Assembly: GCA_029990175.1 (NCBI GenBank)
Contig: JARKIP010000017.1
Coordinates: 29,437,001-29,501,000 of the forward strand
Origin: Petunia secreta
Lineage: Eukaryota > Streptophyta > Magnoliopsida > Solanales > Solanaceae
Length of the DNA stretch: 64,000 nt
Direction of reading: 5' to 3'
Under the pieces are notes generated by a model. That model saw only the letters and a program-made list of their open reading frames with translations. It had not been told where the DNA came from and did not search any database. The position numbers were made by a program, and so were the translations under genes. This document shows positions 46,118-57,100 of the stretch, one piece after another (position 1 is the first letter of the stretch; each line of letters begins with the position of its first letter).

Positions 46118-46750
46118 TGGCGCCTATCGTGGGGCCTAGGAAATCGATTTGTTTCGAGATTTGATCGTTGATACTACTTACGTTTGCTTTCTTGTTTGCA
46201 ATGGCAGATGAACACGACGTTGATGCCACCACCGCTTTGAACGGCCAACAACAGCTTAATCCCAATGACGGGGTTCAAGCTCCAACGGCTGAAGAAGTGG
46301 TGGGTGAATCAATCCAATACGAGCAGAATCTGCCTCACGACCACATTCCTACTGGTTCACAGTTGAACGCGCCTCTAGGACGTCGACCCGACAAGGAACC
46401 CGCGGTCGAAGTTACATCGGTGGATACTAATATGGTATTGATGGAGTATTTGAAGAGACACGATGCACAGTTTGAAATGATACACAGGCAATTGGAGATT
46501 CTCTCTGGCTCTATCGGACACGGAGCGCCTACCTCCCCGATCACATCTCCCGCAGGCATTCCGACTTTGGTTCCTCAGGGCGCCGTAATAGGGGTACTTA
46601 AAGTGGGGGTTGGATCCGGAGGATCAGGTACGGCCGCCGTAGCTATGGGAACTCCGGCCTCCGTCATGACAGAAGCAAGAGTGATGGCCAACGTGAGTAC
46701 AGTTGTGAATGATTCAGTAGAAAAAAAGTTCGAAGAAATAAAAACATTTA
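46118..46750 (+). pseudogene. Tat-type gypsy remnant: primer site and N-terminal gag fragment
   Basis: TGGCGCCTATCGTGGGGC at 46118 is a degenerate tRNA-type primer-binding site, so sequence ending at about 46114 (perhaps from 45540) is likely its LTR. An ATG at 46201 opens about 180 codons: an acidic N-terminus (MADEHDVDATT), then a LMEYLKRHDAQFEMIHRQLE helix and a glycine/alanine/proline-rich stretch, as at the N-terminus of Tat-lineage gag. It is cut off near 46750, where an unrelated LTR end begins. No capsid core, knuckle or pol follows. Confidence 0.6.
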
Positions 46751-46754
46751 AATG

Positions 46755-46952
46755 TTTAAATTCGTATGCTTTGTAGTTAATTGTAGTGTTACTTAAATCA
46801 AATCCTACTTCTAGGACTCAATATTGAACTTTATTTGAATTTCTATTTGCGACTTTCTTACTTGACGAGCTAGTTTCCTTGAGAAATCGACCCCGTATTA
46901 TACTTTGACGACGGCCCCTCACCATTAATGGTGTAGAATTGAGCGTTGATCA
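46755..46952 (+). repeat. 3' end fragment of an Athila-like LTR
   Basis: About 200 bp matching the end of the LTRs at 11663 and 17254 (ACTTCTAGGACTCAATA, TATTATACTTTGACGAC, GAGCGTTGATCA). It ends exactly at the LTR terminus and is more divergent than the complete copy. Confidence 0.85.
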
Positions 46953-49221
46953 CCATCCTGCATTATGTTGGGGTTCACAGCAGGAATAGCTTGTGATGCA
47001 CTGCCCAAGAGTTTCTTGTAGAAACCTAGTATTTTATCAACAATTCCATTTTTTATATTAATAGTATCTCCCGCATTATTAGTTAGGGTATGGATAGTAT
47101 TTTGTGCCACTTTATTCTTCAAGCTAGCAAAGAAATATGTTGTGTTGGTGTCCCCTAACTTCAGCCGTTGTACCCTTGACTTATGCCTCATGATACTCTC
47201 TTCAACTGTTGACCATTTCTCCAACTCAGCCTTAGCTTGTTGAGCAACTGCTGATAGCTCTTGGTTGATCTTACCAGTTAACTGACTCTGAATTTTTGCA
47301 AGCCTCTTTCTACATGCCTGCACCTTTTTGTCTATTCCACCATATTCTTGGTTTGTTAGTTGTTTAAGGCCCATCTTCACTTGCTTTATATTGTGCCATA
47401 CCCTCCCCATAACATTAGTACATTGATATGAGTTCTATGCTCCTTTCACTACATCTAGAAATTGACTGTGCTCAGCCAGGTAATTGTAAAATCTGAAGGC
47501 CTAAGGACTAGCTGTTGTGGCAATTTCTACATACATGATCAAGGGTAAGTGATCAGAACACCCTGAGTCGATGATGCATACCTCTAACTGTGAAATTCCA
47601 AGCATCCATTGATTGTTAACTATAGCTCTATCTAATATGCTCAGAATAAGGCCACTGGTCTAGGTGTATGTTCTGCCTACACTCTTCAGTTCAGTAGCCC
47701 CATTATCATATAAAAACTCTCTAAAATCTTTCATTTCAGCTTCATGCACAGGTGACCCCAGTATCATATCATTAGTTAATCTCACAGCATCCCCTATAGT
47801 TATCCACGGCAGTGCAGTAGCATTATGGATACTCTGTAGCTCATCCCATAGTTCTTTCCTTGCTTCTACTGTGTGCAAGCCATACACAGCAGTGAAAGCA
47901 AATTTCATGTTCTTGTTACTGAGAGTGATAATTCCATCTATGCATTGCACAGACTCCTAAATTACACTAACGTCAACTTTTTGAGGATCCCATATCAATA
48001 GAATCTTTCCCCTATCACTCTACTTGAAATTAGCACACCATTTCCATCCAACTTCGATCTTCCTTGTTGCTTTAGAGAGGTTCTTTCCCTTTATTCTAGT
48101 TCTACTAAAGCTATTAGACCTACTTTATTTTTCTTAACAAATAACTTGACCTCTTTTTACTTATATATCATATTAAGGCCCCTGATATTCCATGTGACTA
48201 TTTACATACTGAGGTGGTAGGGGCTGGTCCTCTGTCCCTCTCCTCTCTACTTGCTTTTGTACTTGCAGTAGTCCAACTAGGGTCCCCATCTGTATTTGAT
48301 GCAGCCCGAACACGTGCTGATCAAGTGTTCGATCCACCGAGGCCAATGGCACGAAGCCAAGCCAAGCTGTTGCACGATGTCCATATTCAATTGGCTTTGT
48401 CGGGAGGAAGCAACTACTCCGAAGCTGAGTGGCCGAGCTCAAGAACCGAAAGCTTCATCTATAAGCTTGAGCTCGAAGAAGGGAGTGACTGAACCAAACC
48501 AAACACTCAACATCGGCGCCGAAGCAAATCAAACAAACAATCGAAGGAAGAGCAACCGATGTCAGCTTAAGCCAAGTCAAGTGCACCGAAGTCAAATGCT
48601 CGAGCTGAAGTGTTCGAATTTCAAGTGTTCGGTTGAGGAGTAACCGAACTCTCAGTAAGCAGCCCTGCGTTGCTTACTCCTATTGGTCGCCTGTGACCAT
48701 TTACTGTTTTACCCCTAGCGTAGTCTATATATACTCCTTTACATTTCATTGTAAGTATCTAGTTGTTGATGAATATTTGATATAGCGGTTGCTATTGTGA
48801 GTCTCCGATGGAGCCGAACCCCGTTGTGGGATTTTAAAGAACTTGTGTCAATCCGTGTGAGTCGTTTAAACATTTTCTTCTTGGTCATTCAATTTGCAAG
48901 AAGCGTTGTCTTTCTTGAGGATGGTTGCTTAGTATAGGTGATTCTTGTCCTCCGATTCAATCGAACTCGAGACGAGTTCCTCGCCGTTCTTTAAAATCGA
49001 AGCAAGATTTGTCTTGCTTCTATCTTTTGTTCTTGTTATTTTTCCGCATTTCTTCGTGTTTAGCTTAACTTTGGTTTAGCTTGCACCAGTATTGCTGTCA
49101 ATATGTTCAGTCAGAGCATTGAATCCATTTTTTAGTGCACAGCTTTGATCTGAATCCTTTTGTGGCCCGTCATCGGAGTTCCTATGAAGAGGGAAATTTA
49201 GTGGCCACCCTTTCTCCTTTT
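46953..49221 (-). pseudogene. LINE A (L1-type) remnant: endonuclease and linker, no reverse transcriptase
   Basis: On the minus strand the endonuclease begins near 48195 (TWNIRGLN-like segment in broken frames) and continues at 47950-47660 (AVYGLHTVEARKELWDELQS, PWITIGD). Then comes the linker at 47410-46925 with RLKLGDTNTTYFFASLKNK, typical just before LINE reverse transcriptase. The reverse transcriptase would follow to the left of 46953 but is missing; an unrelated LTR fragment abuts there. Upstream sequence continues beyond a solo LTR (48297-49088) to at least 49221. Frames are broken at several points, and the GDFN box of the endonuclease is lost after IGD. It lies in the NB-LRR intron. 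Confidence 0.75.
48297..49088 (+). mobile_element. Solo LTR inside LINE A
   Basis: 792 bp with TGATGCAGCC..GCTTGCACCA ends, flanked by a perfect 5-bp duplication GTATT (48292-48296 and 49089-49093). A TATA-like TATATATA lies at 48726-48733. There is no internal region, so it arose by LTR-LTR recombination. Orientation follows the TATA box. Confidence 0.88.
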
Positions 49222-49234
49222 CCTTTTCTACATT

Positions 49235-52200
49235 TTTTTTTTTTTTGGTTAAAACAAGATTCCATTAATAGCAAAGACTAAGAAGGATTACAAAGAGAGT
49301 TCATGCGGCTATTAAGTTGACCCGCATTAATACAAAAACTAGCATAGGAATTAGAAGAGAGTGCATTAAGCACATTTAGGTTTCCTAACTTAGCAAAATA
49401 TTTAAGATTACTATCCGATATTGTAGAAACAAAAGTCGTTCCCACCCTATCTTCCCACAGAGCATGTTGGACAAAATTAGGTGGCACTGCATAGTGATAG
49501 GTAGTTGAGTTTTTGGACATATCAGGAGCTCCTTGCGCTAGAAGGTGCGCAACCTTGTTACCCTGCCGAAAGCTATGCCTGATTGTGGTTGTTTGGAGGG
49601 AGCACATCATTAACCTGCATTTAAGCACAATAGAAAAGTAAGTAGGGTCAGGTTTATCCAAAAGATGAATTAAATCTGTGGAGTCTGTTTTCACTTTAAG
49701 ACCATAATGTAAAGCCATTAGTTCAACATGCATAGGATTTAGGCCCTATATTTTTTTATGGTAGTCTAGAATCCAATCTCCATTAGAGTTACGAAAAACA
49801 CCCCAATACTAGCCTTTTTATTAGAAGAGTTGAAAGCACCATCAGTGTTTAACTTAATAAAGTTTGACGAAGGAGGATGCCATTTAGAATTGATGTGAAT
49901 AAGATGGTTAGGGCTAATCTCCTTTGAAGTAAATAATTTATACTCTACAACTTTAGATTTAATATTACTAAAGGCTAATTCGTTTGTCGTATTATTAATA
50001 TTATTGCTATTACGATTTAACCAAAGATTCCATAAAGCAAAGAGGAGAAATTCAAGCCAATTAAAATGAAGAAGAGCTAAATTTGGGGCGAGGTTACATA
50101 GATCATCAAGCCAATTTTGGGAGTCAGGTAGGCTACAAACAATAGAACAATCATTCCAAAAATTCTTGGCTATGTAACACCCTAAAAAGATGTGGTATAA
50201 GGATTCTTCCTTACCATTACAAATAGCACAAACTGGATTAATATTAATAGCAATCTTACTAAGATAAAGACGAGTAGGAAGACGATTGTGCTGGCATTTC
50301 CATAAAAAATATTTTATTTTATTGAGGGTATTGAGTCTCCAGATCCAAGTAAAGTCCTTTCCACTACTAATGAAATTCTCTATGGAGCAGTAGGTGGACT
50401 TTAAAGAGAAGATACCATTACTAGAATCCTTCCAAAATTAGAAAGATAAAAGGATTCAATTATAGAATGTCTAAGATTTTCTGGAAAATGAAAAGAAATT
50501 TTAGAGAGGTCTAGAGAGTTATTTACTAGGAGATCTGCTAGTTTAAGATTTTCTTCTCTTAACCGGAGGGGGCCACTAATCAAACTTCTAAGATTGTGCC
50601 TACTAGCCATCCAGTTATGGTGCCAAAAAGAAATATTCCTACCATCACCTACAATCCATTGGGTATTGTGATAGCATATAGGCCAACCTTTAGTAACATT
50701 TTTTCAAATAAAGGAATGAGATTTTGACTCTGGTTTAGTAAGATATTTGTTAGAAATAGTAGTGGCCCATAGAGAAGTGGGGTTTGAGACTAGTCTCCAG
50801 GTTAGCCCAGTGATCATGGCCATGTTTTTGGTTTTAGCTTTAGTAATGGATAAGCCTCCAAGCTGCTTAGGTTTTGTAATGACATTCCAAGAGAAAAGGT
50901 GCAATTTTTTTTTAGACTCTGAGGTACCCCAAATAAAATTTCTTTGGATTTTATCCAAAGTTTCAAGGATTTTAGAAGGGAGAAGATGGAATTGCATGAT
51001 ATGATTCGGAAGGGTGTTAAGGGTAGACTTTACTAAGGTGGACCTCCCTGCTAAATTTAGGAAGTTTGACTTCCAGTTTGCCAATTTGGATTGAAAATTA
51101 TCTAAGAGAAATTGATAATCCTTAGCTTTGGGCTGTAAATTTAAAATGGGAAAGCCTAGATATTTCCCAAAGTTATGCCCTATTTTGATATCAAGAATGG
51201 AACTTAGATGACAAGTTAGGGAAGTAGGAGTATTTTTAGAAAAAATGATCTTTGACTTAGCCAGACTAACTCTCTCCCCAGATAAGTTACAAAAGAGGTC
51301 GAGGGTTGATTTAATAGCTATAGCTGAATTAACTGTTGCTTTAGACATGATAGTGATGTCATCCGCAAATAAAAGATGAGAGAATTCTGGACCCTTAGGG
51401 GAGAGTTTTATAGGGTTCCAAATATTAAGGTCCACTTTGTGATTTATATAAATTGAAAGTAGTTCAAGACACAAAATAAAGATGTAGGGGGACATTGGGT
51501 CACCTTGTCTAATACCTCTAGAGGGGTTGAAGAATTTTGTCTTAGAGCCATTAACTAGAATAGCCATTGAGGAGGATGCAATGCAAGACAGAATTAATTT
51601 AGAAATATTATGAGGGAACTTGAAAAAAGCAAGCATAGATCTAATAAAAGACCATTCTATTCTATCAAATGCCTTCTCAAGATCAATCTTGACAAACATT
51701 TCACCCTTTTTACCTTTCATTCTAGAAAATTTGTTAACAAATTCCTGAATAATAATAGCATTATCTGAGGCTCTCCTATTCTTAAGGAAACTAGCTTGAT
51801 TGGGACTGATGATCTTGTCAAGGAAGGGTTTGATACGGTTAGCTATGATTTTAGTTATAATTTTGTAGATAGAATTGCAAAGACCAATGGGAGGAAAGTC
51901 TTTGAGATGAATTGCATTCTTAAATTTTGGAATGAGACACGGATAAGTAGTGTTAGAGTAACTAGGGAGGACTACTAGCAAATACTTGGTGACAAAAGCT
52001 TTTAACTGAATTACCAATAATATTCCAAAATTTTTGGAAAAAGAAAGGATGGAGTCCATCCGGACATGGGGCCTTATAAGGACTAAAAGAGAACACAGCC
52101 TTAGTTATTTCTGAATCGTTTAAAGGATGATCAAGACTAGAAAGATCCACTCTTGAATACCAACTAGACTTTTGATCTATATAATTGAGGGGGCTACTAA

Positions 52201-52447
52201 CATGATCCGAGGAGTAAAGATTTTCGAAGTAGCTTAAAACATGGTTTGTTTACTGCCTCTTGTTCAAAAATAATGGAGCCAGTTTCATTTTGAAAATGAG
52301 TAATGGCATTTTTCCTACGTCTATTAAGGGTTAAAACCTGGAAAAATTTTGTATTTGCATCTCCAAAGTTTAACCAATCTACTCTTGATTTGAGACGCCA
52401 AAAATCCTCTCCATTCTTTAATAACATTTTATATTCTTTAATAACAG
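49235..52447 (-). pseudogene. LINE B (L1-type), 5'-truncated, with reverse transcriptase and RNase H
   Basis: Minus strand. The 5' end, at 52447, is truncated within the endonuclease-to-RT linker (52427-52197, LKSRVDWLNFGDANTKFFQ). Then KAPCPDGLHPFFFQKFW (52150-51962) leads to the reverse transcriptase at 52059-50704, with IDLEKAFDRIEW, RGIRQGDPMSP and the catalytic box FADDITIM. The zinc-finger region (50610-50401) and RNase H (49733-49278, with TDSTDL and HSFRQGNKVAHLLAQ) follow. It ends in a poly(A) tail (plus-strand T run 49235-49247). It is flanked by a 13-bp target duplication CCTTTTCTACATT (49222-49234 and 52448-52460). Frameshifts between segments make it inactive, though the RT frame is open for 451 codons. 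It is inserted in the NB-LRR intron. Confidence 0.92.
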
Positions 52448-52460
52448 CCTTTTCTACATT

Positions 52461-52925
52461 GCATAAGCTTTAGATTCATGTATCATAGTATAAAAGCTTT
52501 TTCAATCCTACGTATAATTAACTAATTTCTCACATGGATCGATCAATCAATCAAAAGAATGCTATAGAAAGATAAATTGGAATTACTTTATTTTTTCCTA
52601 AAACGCTACATCAATAAAGTATAACATGCTTATTGTGGAACTAAGTGTTGGGTACACACAATCATGTTAATGAGTACAAACGTTTAAATAATCACATAGA
52701 TATTATCAAAAATATTTTCGAGTTATAAAATAAAAATTAAAAGAAAGTGTTAGTTTTCTAAGTTCGATCAATATTGATCTTATTTAACTAATTAACTAAA
52801 TAAAGGATAAAACTATTTCCCACAATAGTCCCGAACGCCTTATTGTATTTTCTGCTTATATGTTTCATATTTGCTTTATAGACCCAAATAAAGTTGCACA
52901 TTTTTTCTTTGTATTCCTAGGAAAC
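52461..52925. other. Unassigned intron sequence
   Basis: AT-rich, no coding ORF; it could be the upstream continuation of LINE A beyond LINE B, but I see no motif to confirm that. Confidence 0.4.
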
Positions 52926-52934
52926 AATTTAGGA

Positions 52935-53556
52935 GGAAAATTTGATCAGTAGCTATTTTTGGACGCGCTCATTAGGGACTATCCAGCGTTTCAAAATTTA
53001 TTGAAGAATAGCTAAAAATCTGCGCGCAAACTTAAGCTCCATTAGCGTTGGAAAAACACCCCAAACTAGTCCCATAACAAAAAAACTGGGGCTTTGATCA
53101 ACAAAACTTGTTCAAAGCCTAAGTATTTTGATATGGGACTGAAGAAGTCCCATAACAAAATAATCTCATAACAAAATAATGGGACCTTGAACTAACATGT
53201 TCAAAGGTCTCATTATTTTGTTATGGGACTTTATATATAAAGCTTCAGTCCCATAACAAAATGTTGGGGCTGTCAACAAGTTTTGTTCATAGCCCCAGTA
53301 TTTTATTATGGGACTGAAACTTTATCTAAAGTCCCATAACAAAATGCTGGAGCCTTGAACAAAACTTGTTCAAAGTCCGGGGTTAGTTTACTAAAGCTTC
53401 CCAGTATAAATACTGGGGGCTTTGAATAAAACTTGTTCAAAGCCCCAGTATTTATACTAGAATTTGTCGGGAGATGGCTATTTCTCAGCGAATTTATTTT
53501 TTACGACTACAAATCAATTAGCGCGCGCCAAAAAGGCCTCTCCACGAAATTTTTAC
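52935..53556. mobile_element. Mutator-type MITE built of hairpin repeats
   Basis: 622 bp flanked by a perfect 9-bp duplication AATTTAGGA (52926-52934 and 53557-53565), the size made by Mutator-like transposases. The interior (about 53065-53465) is about five self-complementary units, each AGTCCCATAACAAAAT...TGAACAAAACTTGTTCA... ATTTTGTTATGGGACT, so each folds into a hairpin. It has no coding capacity. Its GCGCGC-containing subterminal segments and the terminal AAATTTTTAC are shared in part with the element at 41306-41796. Confidence 0.88.
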
Positions 53557-53836
53557 AATTTAGGAAGGCAAGATCTCGTTATGCCTGCACAGTTTTAAAA
53601 ATATGAAACAATAACATTAAGAACATCATAATTATGACACTTTGGAATGATAGACATTTTCCCTGTTTTGCAAAACATAACAACATTTGAAAAAAGGCTA
53701 CAAAACATACATACAATAAATAAAAAATGTGTGCGTAACTCTAATCTCTCCTTCTCTCTTTTTCTCTTCCCCTTTATTTATTTTGTATAGATAGATAAGA
53801 TTAATTAGTGGCAGGAAATTTACCTTATGTGGTTTT

Positions 53837-54030
53837 TTTATCATCAAGTGATGTGGTGTAGCGGATGAGGCTACTCCTTCCTTAACTAGAGATCTCGATT
53901 TCGAGCCCTGGGTATGAAAAATTCACTGGTAGGGAGCGCTTCCCCCGAATAGAACTCTACATGGCGCGGATTAGTCGGGGCTCCAATAAAGGTACTTGAC
54001 ACCGGGTGGGAAACAAAAAAAAAAAAAAAC
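53837..54030 (+). mobile_element. tRNA-derived SINE just upstream of the NB-LRR exon 2 acceptor
   Basis: About 194 bp with RNA polymerase III promoter boxes: A box GTAGCGGATGAGG (53858-53870) and B box GATTTCGAGCC (53897-53907). It ends in a poly(A) tail at 54029. The flanks CTTATGTGGTTTT (about 53824-53836) and CTTATCTGGTTTT (54033-54045) differ at one base, a SINE-like target duplication. It lies about 80 bases before the splice acceptor at 54111. Confidence 0.85.
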
Positions 54031-54111
54031 AACTTATCTGGTTTTAGAGTAAAAGTTGTCAAGGTAGATAATGGCACTGACATTTTGATATAACAATTGT
54101 TCTTGCGGCAG

Positions 54112-57100
54112 GTAATTTGCAACGACATTTTCAAGTTTCTGGATTACTTAGAGAGGCGTGAGAATGAAGAGGATGATATTGATCTCGACGACATGGATAA
54201 ACTTGAAAAGATGATACTGAGTCTGAAAACTATGTTGAGACTTGTACAGTTATCTCATTTGGATGATTTTAATGCCACAATGTCTCGTAAATCAAATGAG
54301 ATTTCCAGTGATGACGATGTGTATCCGGTCCTCGGTCGCCTCCAAGATTATATAATAAGTTGTTTGAACTCTCAACATCAATATAAATCAAGTGCTACCA
54401 TGCCTGAGGAGCAATTGGTTGAGCTTCTGGACTTACTCGTCATGAATCTTCATGATCTATCAAGTGCTGAATTGATATCTCCATTGATGACCCAATATAG
54501 GGCTCTTCAGAGTGTTTGTAGTACCATAAGAGATTTCCATATGTTGAAAGTAAATAGTTTCATTGAGCCTGAGATTGTTGAATGTTTCACACCTCAGTTT
54601 CAACTTATGCCGGAGAGAGTAGGACCCTTATGTTGGGTCCTTTTGGCTGATCAACTTAACAAATTTGTTAAACCTAAGAAAAAAGTTGATCTCCCTCGAG
54701 TCGATATCATGCTAGCCCATCTATATATGAAGATTATTCATGTTCACCTGGAGGTTATCCATATATGTTTTACAAAGTTGAAAGCTTCAAAGTCGGCAGA
54801 AGTTGGTCACTTCATTAACCAGCTTCTAAAAGCCTCTCCGGACATCCTTAGGGAATATTTGATTTATCTACAAGGTGACTTGTTAAATGTTACTTCTTTA
54901 GCTCGAAAAATTCATGTCATGATAGAGTTACTATTGGTCATTCTCACTGATATGCCAACAAACTCTATTCGTCATGACAAATTTTTGGATCTCTTGTCAC
55001 GCGTTGGAGCAGTTACCAAGGAGGTGGAAGTTCTTGTTCACAACATAAAAGATAAATCAAGTAACGAGGACAGTACTAACGAAACAAACTGTACAACTCT
55101 GCACTGGTTGGAAAATATTGAGCTTCTGAAGGTAGATCTCAAGCATGTTTACTTGAAAGCCCCAGACCCAACTGAACTCCGCTTCAACATGAGTGATGGA
55201 CCACTTTTCATGAATCTTCAATTCAGACACCTAAATGATTTGCTCAATTCCAATGCTTATTCAGTTGATTTGATAAAGGAAGAAATTGGGCAAGTGAAGG
55301 AAGACCTAGAATTGATAAGATCTTTATTTGGAAATGTTGAGCAAAAATTGTACGAAGATATTTGGAAACGTGTTCTAGATGTGGCATGTGAGGCAAAACA
55401 TGTCATTGATTCAATTCTTGCTAGAGAGGATGGTCTCTTGCATCTTCTTTTCTCACTTCCCAATGCTATAGAAAAGATCAAGGTTATAAAAAAAGAGGTC
55501 TCTAATTTACCTGAGATGATTCCTAAGAAAAGGGGTCTTCTTGTTGTAAACTCCTCCAGAAAGCCAGTTAAAAACATGTCATCAACAACTTCTCAAATAA
55601 TTGTAGGTTTTAAGGAGGAGACAGACTGGATAATTAGGAAGCTTACCAGTGGACCAGCAGAGCTCGACGTCATTTCGATAATTGGTATGCCAGGTTTGGG
55701 CAAAACTACTTTGGCATACAAAGTTTATAACGATAGGTCAGTTATTAGTCGTTTTGACATTCGTGCATGGTGCACAGTCGATCAAGAGTATGACAGGAAA
55801 ATGATTTTACAGAAAATCTATGATCAAGTTACTGGTTCAGATGAGAAATTCAGAGAAGATACTGATGTCGATGATGTGCTGCGAAAAAAGCTATATGGGA
55901 GGAGGTACCTTATTGTCTTGGATGACTTGTGGGATGCTGCAACATGGGATGACTTAACAAGACCTTTTCCTCAAGTTGAGAAAGGAAGTAGAATTATATT
56001 GACTAGTCGAAACAAGGAAGTGGCTTTGCACGGAAAACGCTGCAGTGATCCCGTTAACCTTCGACTGCTAAGACATGAAGAAAGTTGGGAATTACTTGAG
56101 AGGAGGGTATTCGGAGAAGAAAGTTGCCCTGTTGAACTATTAGATGTTGGAAAAGAAATAGCCCAAAATTGTCGAGGGCTTCCTTTGGTGGTTGATCTGA
56201 TTGCTGGAGTCATTGCAAGGAGGAAAAAGGAAAAGAGTTTGTGGCTTGAACTTCTAAAAAGTTTGAATTCCCTCATTCTTGAGGATGGAGTTGAAGTCAT
56301 GAGAGTCATACAATTAAGTTATGACCATTTATCAGATTACCTAAAATGTTGCTTTCTTTACCTTGGAAGTTATCGTAAGGACGAACAAATTGAAATCAAT
56401 AAGTTGAAAGCTTTATGGAGTGCGGAAGGATTCGTGGAACACACTGAGATGAAGAGCGTGGAAGAAGTAATGGAGGAGTATATGGGTAAGTTATTCTCCA
56501 GTAGCTTGGTAATGGTTTCCAAAGGGAATTTTGGGGAGAGGTTTTGCCAAATTCATGATCTTGTGCATGATTTTTGCTTGATAAAGGCTAGACAGGAGAA
56601 GTTGTTTGACTTGATAAGTTCAAGTGCTCCATCTTCTTCTTCTTCTTCTTCTTCTTCTTCTTCTTCTTCTTCTTCTTTCGATTTGATGCCACGCCAGTTG
56701 ACCGTTCATTATGATGAGCATCCCCCTCAGGCTTATAAAAAGATTTCTCTGTTTGATTCAGAAAAGAAAAGGGATTCTTCTGGTAAACACCTCCTTTCTT
56801 TGAAGTTGACTGGAACGTGGATCGGCAATCTTATCTGTCACCTAAGACACTTGAGGCTTCTTAGAGTGTTGAACCTTACGGGATGTCATTGTCCAAATTA
56901 TTTGCTGAATGAAATATGCATGCTAGTTCATTTGAGGTACTTAAATACTGGTAATATGACAATTGAAGCCCTCCCTTCGGCATTTTCAAATCTCTGGAAT
57001 CTTGAAACTCTGGTGGTTCGCAACAGGAACTGTCCTGTGATAGTACAACCTGTTATTTGGAAACTCGCAAAGCTGCGGCATGTGGAAATATATTTGTTCT

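Larger units (their letters stand above)
45297..54111 (+). other. Intron 1 of the NB-LRR gene, 8.8 kb, packed with transposable elements
   Basis: Donor TTG|GTATGT and acceptor TTGCGGCAG|GTAATT. In order it holds a Tat-type gypsy remnant, an Athila-like LTR end, a LINE interrupted by a solo LTR and by a second LINE, a Mutator-type MITE and a SINE. By memory, the matching intron in Mi-1 is under 100 bp, so nearly all of this length would be transposon growth. Confidence 0.65.

Noticed and set aside
48214..48643. Plus-strand ORFs of 92 and 115 codons
   Set aside because: They straddle the LINE A / solo LTR junction at 48297 and have no recognisable domain.
54097..54111. Taking 54097 as the start of the NB-LRR protein
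   Set aside because: The first codon there is TTG and the bases form a splice acceptor (TTGCGGCAG); the family's N-terminus begins further upstream.
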